NCBI RefSeq assembly: GCF_900698845.1
Contig: NZ_LR217692.1
Span: 372,001-436,000, forward strand
Direction: 5' to 3'
Source of the DNA: Buchnera aphidicola (Cinara cf. splendens/pseudotsugae 3390)
GTDB taxonomy: Bacteria; Pseudomonadota; Gammaproteobacteria; Enterobacterales; Enterobacteriaceae
Length of the DNA: 64,000 nucleotides
Below, piece by piece: positions 60,248 through 64,000 of this stretch. How positions within the stretch are numbered: position 1 is the stretch's first letter; every line of letters starts with the position of its first letter. The notes below the pieces were generated by a model. That model saw only the letters and a list, made by a program, of their open reading frames with translations. It was not told the DNA's origin and did no database searches. A program made the position numbers and the translations under genes.

Positions 60248-62239
60248 TTATTTTAAGTCAGATATTATGTAATTTTTATTACATAGTTTTTTATTACAAT
60301 CCATATGATATTTAACCCAGTAAATTTCTTTTTTTGGCAATTCAAATAAAAAACGACTCGGTTGTAAATTACTAAAAACACCAAATTTTTTCTTGTTTTT
60401 ACAAAAACTAAGTAATAATTGTGTTTTTGCACGAGTCATTCCCACATACATCAAACGACGTTCTTCTGTAATATTATTATCTATAATACTTTTTTGATGT
60501 GGAAAAGTTCCTTCTTCCATTCCAATAATACAAACAACTGAAAATTCTAGTCCTTTAGAAGCATGTATAGTCATTAAATGTAATTTATCATTTTCTAAAT
60601 CAGTACGATCGGTATCTAAATGTTCAAAATCACCACACAGAAAATGTATTAATACATCCTCTAATTTTAGAGGTATGGTTGTACTATTACCTACTAATGT
60701 TTTATACAACCATTGTGAAAAAAAAACTATATCCTGTATACGTCTTTCAGATATAGTAACGTTATTGTAATAATTAACAACCCAATCAAAATAATTAACA
60801 TCACTAATTATATAATCTAAAATATTTTCTGGTTTATGTGATAAAAATGAGGATAAATGTAAAATCCATACTATAAAATTATTTAATTTTAATACAACAT
60901 TTGTTTTTAATTGAACAATCATACGTTTATCTGTACTTGCAGCAAATAAACTAATTTGATTTTCCTTAGCAAAAATTTTTAACTTAGATAAAGTAATTAA
61001 TCCTATTTTTCGACGCGGAACATTAATAATTCGCAAAAAAGCCAAATCATCTGTATGATTAACAATTAATCTTAAATAAGCTAATAAATCCTTAATTTCC
61101 AAAGAACTGAAAAAAGAATGCCCTGCATGAACAATATACGGAATATTTCGATATATTAATTCTGATTCGACAACCTTTACTTGATAATTGCTACGATATA
61201 AAATTGCATAATCATTATATTGGTTTTTATAATTATATTTATGTTCTTGAATATATTGAATCATTTGTTGTGCTTCATGAATTTCGTTAAAAGACATAAA
61301 CACAAAAATTTTATTTCCGTAATCTAAAGTAGAAAATAATTTTTTATTAAAAAAATTAATATTATTGGAAATTAATATATTAGCTGCATGCAATATACAT
61401 CCAGAAGAACGATAATTTTGTTCCAGTTTAATTACGTCTAAAGAAGGAAAATCTTGTTTCAGTAAATAAAAAATTTTTTGTTGAGCTCCTCTCCATGAAT
61501 AAATGGATTGATCATTATCACCAACAACTGTTAAATTAGCGTTATAACCACATAATAACTTCATTAATTGATATTGACTAAGATTAATGTCTTGATATTC
61601 ATCTACTAACAAATATTGAACTTTTTTTTGCCAATTCAATCTTACATAAGTATTATTTTGTAGCAACACAGTAGGTAAAAAAATCAAATCACTAAAATCT
61701 AGTATATTGTGTTGTTTTAAAAACAAATCATATTTTTCATATAAAAAAACATATGTCCTTTCTAAAGAAGAATTAATTTTCTTGTAAGCTAATTTAGGAG
61801 TTAATAACTTATTTTTCCAATTAGAAATTTGATAAAGTAATTTCTTTAAAAAAAAAACATCATTTTTAATATTAGTATCAGTTAAACTTTTTAAAAGACG
61901 CAACTGTTCATCTTCATCAAACAATGTAAAATTTTTTTTTAAACCTAAAATTTTATATTCACTACGAATAATCTGTAGACCTAATGCATGAAAAGTAGAT
62001 ACTGTGACATCTTTAATTTGTTTAACAGTTAATTTTTTACATAAACGATATTTAATTTCTTTAGCTGCTTTATTAGTAAATGTTATTGCAAAAATTTTTT
62101 TAGGATCATATTGATATATAGTAATTAATGTTATAACTTTATTAATTATAACACTAGTTTTACCTGATCCTGCTCCAGCTAAAATTAAACACGGATTATC
62201 AATTATATGAATAGCTTTATTTTGAAATTTATTTAACAT
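60248..62239 (-). CDS. rep: ATP-dependent DNA helicase Rep
   Basis: SF1A 3'-5' helicase that clears replication forks. Walker A ILAGAGSGKTS (22-29 core), motif Ia FTNKAAKEIKYR, Walker B LVDEYQDIN, motif III GDNDQSIYSWRGA, IV LEQNYRS, V MTIHASKGLEF, VI EERRLMYVGMTRAK. 663 aa (E. coli 673). Chosen over UvrD by the MLNKFQNKAI start and gene context. Start at 62239. Confidence 0.96.
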   Translation of the reverse strand: MLNKFQNKAIHIIDNPCLILAGAGSGKTSVIINKVITLITIYQYDPKKIFAITFTNKAAKEIKYRLCKKLTVKQIKDVTVSTFHALGLQIIRSEYKILGLKKNFTLFDEDEQLRLLKSLTDTNIKNDVFFLKKLLYQISNWKNKLLTPKLAYKKINSSLERTYVFLYEKYDLFLKQHNILDFSDLIFLPTVLLQNNTYVRLNWQKKVQYLLVDEYQDINLSQYQLMKLLCGYNANLTVVGDNDQSIYSWRGAQQKIFYLLKQDFPSLDVIKLEQNYRSSGCILHAANILISNNINFFNKKLFSTLDYGNKIFVFMSFNEIHEAQQMIQYIQEHKYNYKNQYNDYAILYRSNYQVKVVESELIYRNIPYIVHAGHSFFSSLEIKDLLAYLRLIVNHTDDLAFLRIINVPRRKIGLITLSKLKIFAKENQISLFAASTDKRMIVQLKTNVVLKLNNFIVWILHLSSFLSHKPENILDYIISDVNYFDWVVNYYNNVTISERRIQDIVFFSQWLYKTLVGNSTTIPLKLEDVLIHFLCGDFEHLDTDRTDLENDKLHLMTIHASKGLEFSVVCIIGMEEGTFPHQKSIIDNNITEERRLMYVGMTRAKTQLLLSFCKNKKKFGVFSNLQPSRFLFELPKKEIYWVKYHMDCNKKLCNKNYIISDLK

Positions 62240-62359
62240 CATAAATATAATGTCTTGAAAATAAGATTTTAAAATTTGTTTTTTATTATTTAATAAATAA
62301 AAAATTAAATTTATACATCTTGTTAAAATATTTAAAGATTATAATACATAGTCAAAAAA

Positions 62360-63835
62360 CTATTTAATTATTGTAGACTTCATAATATTCATATATAGAC
62401 GTAATTTTCTTCCTATTTTTTCAATAGCATGATTACTAACTATATCATTAACATATTGTAATTCTTGATTGCTGATAGATCGATTCTCAACAGATTCTCC
62501 TAAATCATCACTACGAATAGTACGCATGAATTTATTTAATATAGGAAGTGCTCGTTCAGAAAATAAATAACTACCATATTCTGCTGTATCAGAAATAACT
62601 AAATTCATTTCATACAATCTTTTTCTCGAAATTGTATTAGTAATTAATGGTAATTCATGTAAAGATTCATAATATGCTGAAGCTGGAGTTATCCCTGTTT
62701 CTACCATAACTTCAAATGATAATTCTACACCAGCTTTTAACATGGCAACCATTAACACGCATTTATCAAAATATTCATAATCTAGAATTTTTCTTCCAGA
62801 ATATACATCAGCATTTTCAAAATTAGATTTTTTTAAGTCTTTCCTCCATTGGATTAATTTTTTATCTCCATTTTTCCAATCTAACATCATATTTTCCGAA
62901 AAATCACCGGAAATAATATTATCCATATGTAAACAAAACAATGGTTTTAGTATATTTTTTAGTTGTAAAGATAATTGATGTGCGCGAATTTTAGCTGGAT
63001 TAGACAAACGATCTAACAATAATTTTATTCCACCCTCTTTCATACATTCTGCTAATTTTTCCCATCCAAATTGCAACAAAGTAGCAGAATAATCAGAACT
63101 ATATCCTTTTTCTATAAGATGTTCATAGCAGGCAAGAGAACAAGCTTGTAGCATACCACATAAAATAGTTTGCTCTCCCATTAAATCAGATTTTACTTCA
63201 GCAATAAAAGAAGACTGTAATACTCCAGCACGATGCGCACCTAAACCAAAAGCCCATGCCTTTGCAATATTCAAACCTTTGTTTTGTGAATCATTTTTTT
63301 TATGTACAGCAATTAATGTTGGGACACCAAATCCTCTTAAAAATTCTTGTCGTACTTCAGTACCAGGACACTTAGGAGCTACCATAATGACAGTAATATC
63401 TGATCGAATATTTTCTCCTTCTTCAACAATATTAAATCCGTGAGAATAACCCAAAACAGAATTTTTTTTCATTAAAGATTGTAATTTTTTAATAACTCGG
63501 GAATGTTGTTTATCAGGTGTTAGATTAATTACTAGATCTGCATTAGGAATTAATTTTTTATATGTATCTACAAAAAAATTTTCCTTAATAGCATTTTTCC
63601 AAGAATTAGATTTATTTAATATAGAAGATTTTCTAAGAGCAAAAGAAATATTATATCCAGAATCTCGTAAATTAAGTCCTTGATTTAATCCTTGAGCACC
63701 ACATCCTACTATAACAATTTTTTTATTTTGTAATACTTTTTTTGTCTGTAAAAATTCATGTCTACCCAGTAAAAAACCAGTATGTAAATCTATTAATTTT
63801 TCTCTAAAAGAGAGAGAATTAAAAAAATTATTCAT
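62360..63835 (-). CDS. ilvC: Ketol-acid reductoisomerase (class II)
   Basis: Branched-chain amino-acid enzyme, NADPH- and Mg-dependent. Rossmann motif [18 protein letters not shown] near residue 45, LRKSS with phosphate-contacting residues, [16 protein letters not shown], and [13 protein letters not shown] with metal-binding Asp/Glu; duplicated C-terminal domain of the long form. 491 aa, exactly E. coli. CGGAG sits just before the ATG. Downstream of ilvD on the same strand. Confidence 0.98.
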   Translation of the reverse strand: MNNFFNSLSFREKLIDLHTGFLLGRHEFLQTKKVLQNKKIVIVGCGAQGLNQGLNLRDSGYNISFALRKSSILNKSNSWKNAIKENFFVDTYKKLIPNADLVINLTPDKQHSRVIKKLQSLMKKNSVLGYSHGFNIVEEGENIRSDITVIMVAPKCPGTEVRQEFLRGFGVPTLIAVHKKNDSQNKGLNIAKAWAFGLGAHRAGVLQSSFIAEVKSDLMGEQTILCGMLQACSLACYEHLIEKGYSSDYSATLLQFGWEKLAECMKEGGIKLLLDRLSNPAKIRAHQLSLQLKNILKPLFCLHMDNIISGDFSENMMLDWKNGDKKLIQWRKDLKKSNFENADVYSGRKILDYEYFDKCVLMVAMLKAGVELSFEVMVETGITPASAYYESLHELPLITNTISRKRLYEMNLVISDTAEYGSYLFSERALPILNKFMRTIRSDDLGESVENRSISNQELQYVNDIVSNHAIEKIGRKLRLYMNIMKSTIIK

Positions 63836-63912
63836 GCATATGCTCCGATTTTAAAAAAATAAAACTATACGCGTTACAGTTATTGTATACATACTACGCA
63901 TACATATATATA

Positions 63913-63936
63913 ATATTTTTATCTATATAAAAATAT
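63913..63936 (-). other. AT-only hairpin in the ilvD-ilvC spacer
   Basis: ATATTTTTAT (63913-63922) and ATAAAAATAT (63927-63936) are perfect inverted repeats with a 4-nt loop, 20 bp past the ilvD stop. Weak because it lacks GC pairs; it may be a 3'-end or processing element within the ilvDC transcript. Confidence 0.35.
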
Positions 63937-63955
63937 GGTTTTAATAAAATTAGAA

Positions 63956-64000
63956 TTAATATATTTTTTTCAAATTTCTTACTGCTCCAGTATCAGCGCT
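63956..64000 (-). CDS. ilvD: Dihydroxy-acid dehydratase, last 14 codons; cut by window edge
   Basis: The minus strand entering the window reads SADTGAVRNLKKIY and stop, matching the E. coli IlvD C-terminus SADKGAVRDKSKLGG. IlvD acts after IlvC in valine/isoleucine synthesis. Stop TAA at 63956-63958, 120 bp before the ilvC ATG, suggesting an ilvD-ilvC operon. Confidence 0.85.
   Translation of the reverse strand, partial: SADTGAVRNLKKIY

Overview
The window is a stretch of the chromosome of a highly reduced, very AT-rich gamma-proteobacterial endosymbiont, almost certainly Buchnera aphidicola, the primary symbiont of aphids. The coding regions are short, Lys/Asn/Ile-rich versions of Escherichia coli genes in E. 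coli-like local order. The rRNA unit here is tRNA-Glu-23S-5S without a 16S gene, next to aroE, which is the known split rRNA arrangement of Buchnera. I saw no insertion sequences, prophage genes, CRISPR arrays or plasmid genes.

Layout. (1) 1-4.6 kb: 3' part of htpG, adk, tRNA-Arg(UCU), cysS, ybeD, cspE. (2) 4.7-8.1 kb: 5S, 23S and tRNA-Glu on the minus strand behind a near-consensus promoter. (3) 8.2-10.6 kb: aroE, def, fmt. (4) 10.7-30.2 kb: the complete alpha-spc-S10-str ribosomal superblock on the minus strand (rplQ to rpsJ, then tuf, fusA, rpsG, rpsL) followed by tusB-C-D. (5) 30.4-34.0 kb: trpS, rpe, aroB, aroK. (6) 34.2-45.1 kb: tRNA-Ser, nfuA, bioH, ssb, dusA, dnaB, ruvX, hemW, trmB, mutY-yggX, sbcB. 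(7) 45.1-53.6 kb: tRNA-Asn, tRNA-Ile2(CAU), a decayed dut, rplI, rpsR, rpsF, miaA, pgi, orn, tRNA-Gly, rpmE, hslVU. (8) 53.7-64 kb: zapB, fpr, an unrecognised acidic protein, dapF, cyaY, tRNAs Pro/His/Arg, rho, trxA, rep, ilvC and the last codons of ilvD.

Function. The set is dominated by translation: ribosomal proteins, elongation factors, tRNA genes, tRNA modification (tusBCD, dusA, miaA, trmB) and formyl-methionine handling (def, fmt). A reduced replication and repair set accompanies it (dnaB, ssb, rep, mutY, sbcB, orn). Parts of host-supporting amino-acid pathways are present (aroE/B/K, ilvC/D, dapF). Iron and Fe-S genes recur (nfuA, yggX, cyaY, fpr, hemW).

Most interesting signals. Three loci show reading-frame events exactly at poly(A) tracts. 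dapF is frameshifted at an A10/T10 run, ruvX is frameshifted at an A18 run, and mutY reads in frame into yggX through an A9 run where one A fewer would restore a TGA/ATG overlap. Essential genes also carry long in-frame runs, such as A14 in orn and rpsS. This fits the reported polymerase slippage at poly(A) tracts in insect endosymbionts. Other notable items are a truncated dUTPase with eroded motifs, an acidic Lys-poor lineage-type protein between fpr and dapF, a 104-bp nested palindrome between zapB and fpr, and near-consensus sigma-70 promoters in front of four tRNA genes or operons.
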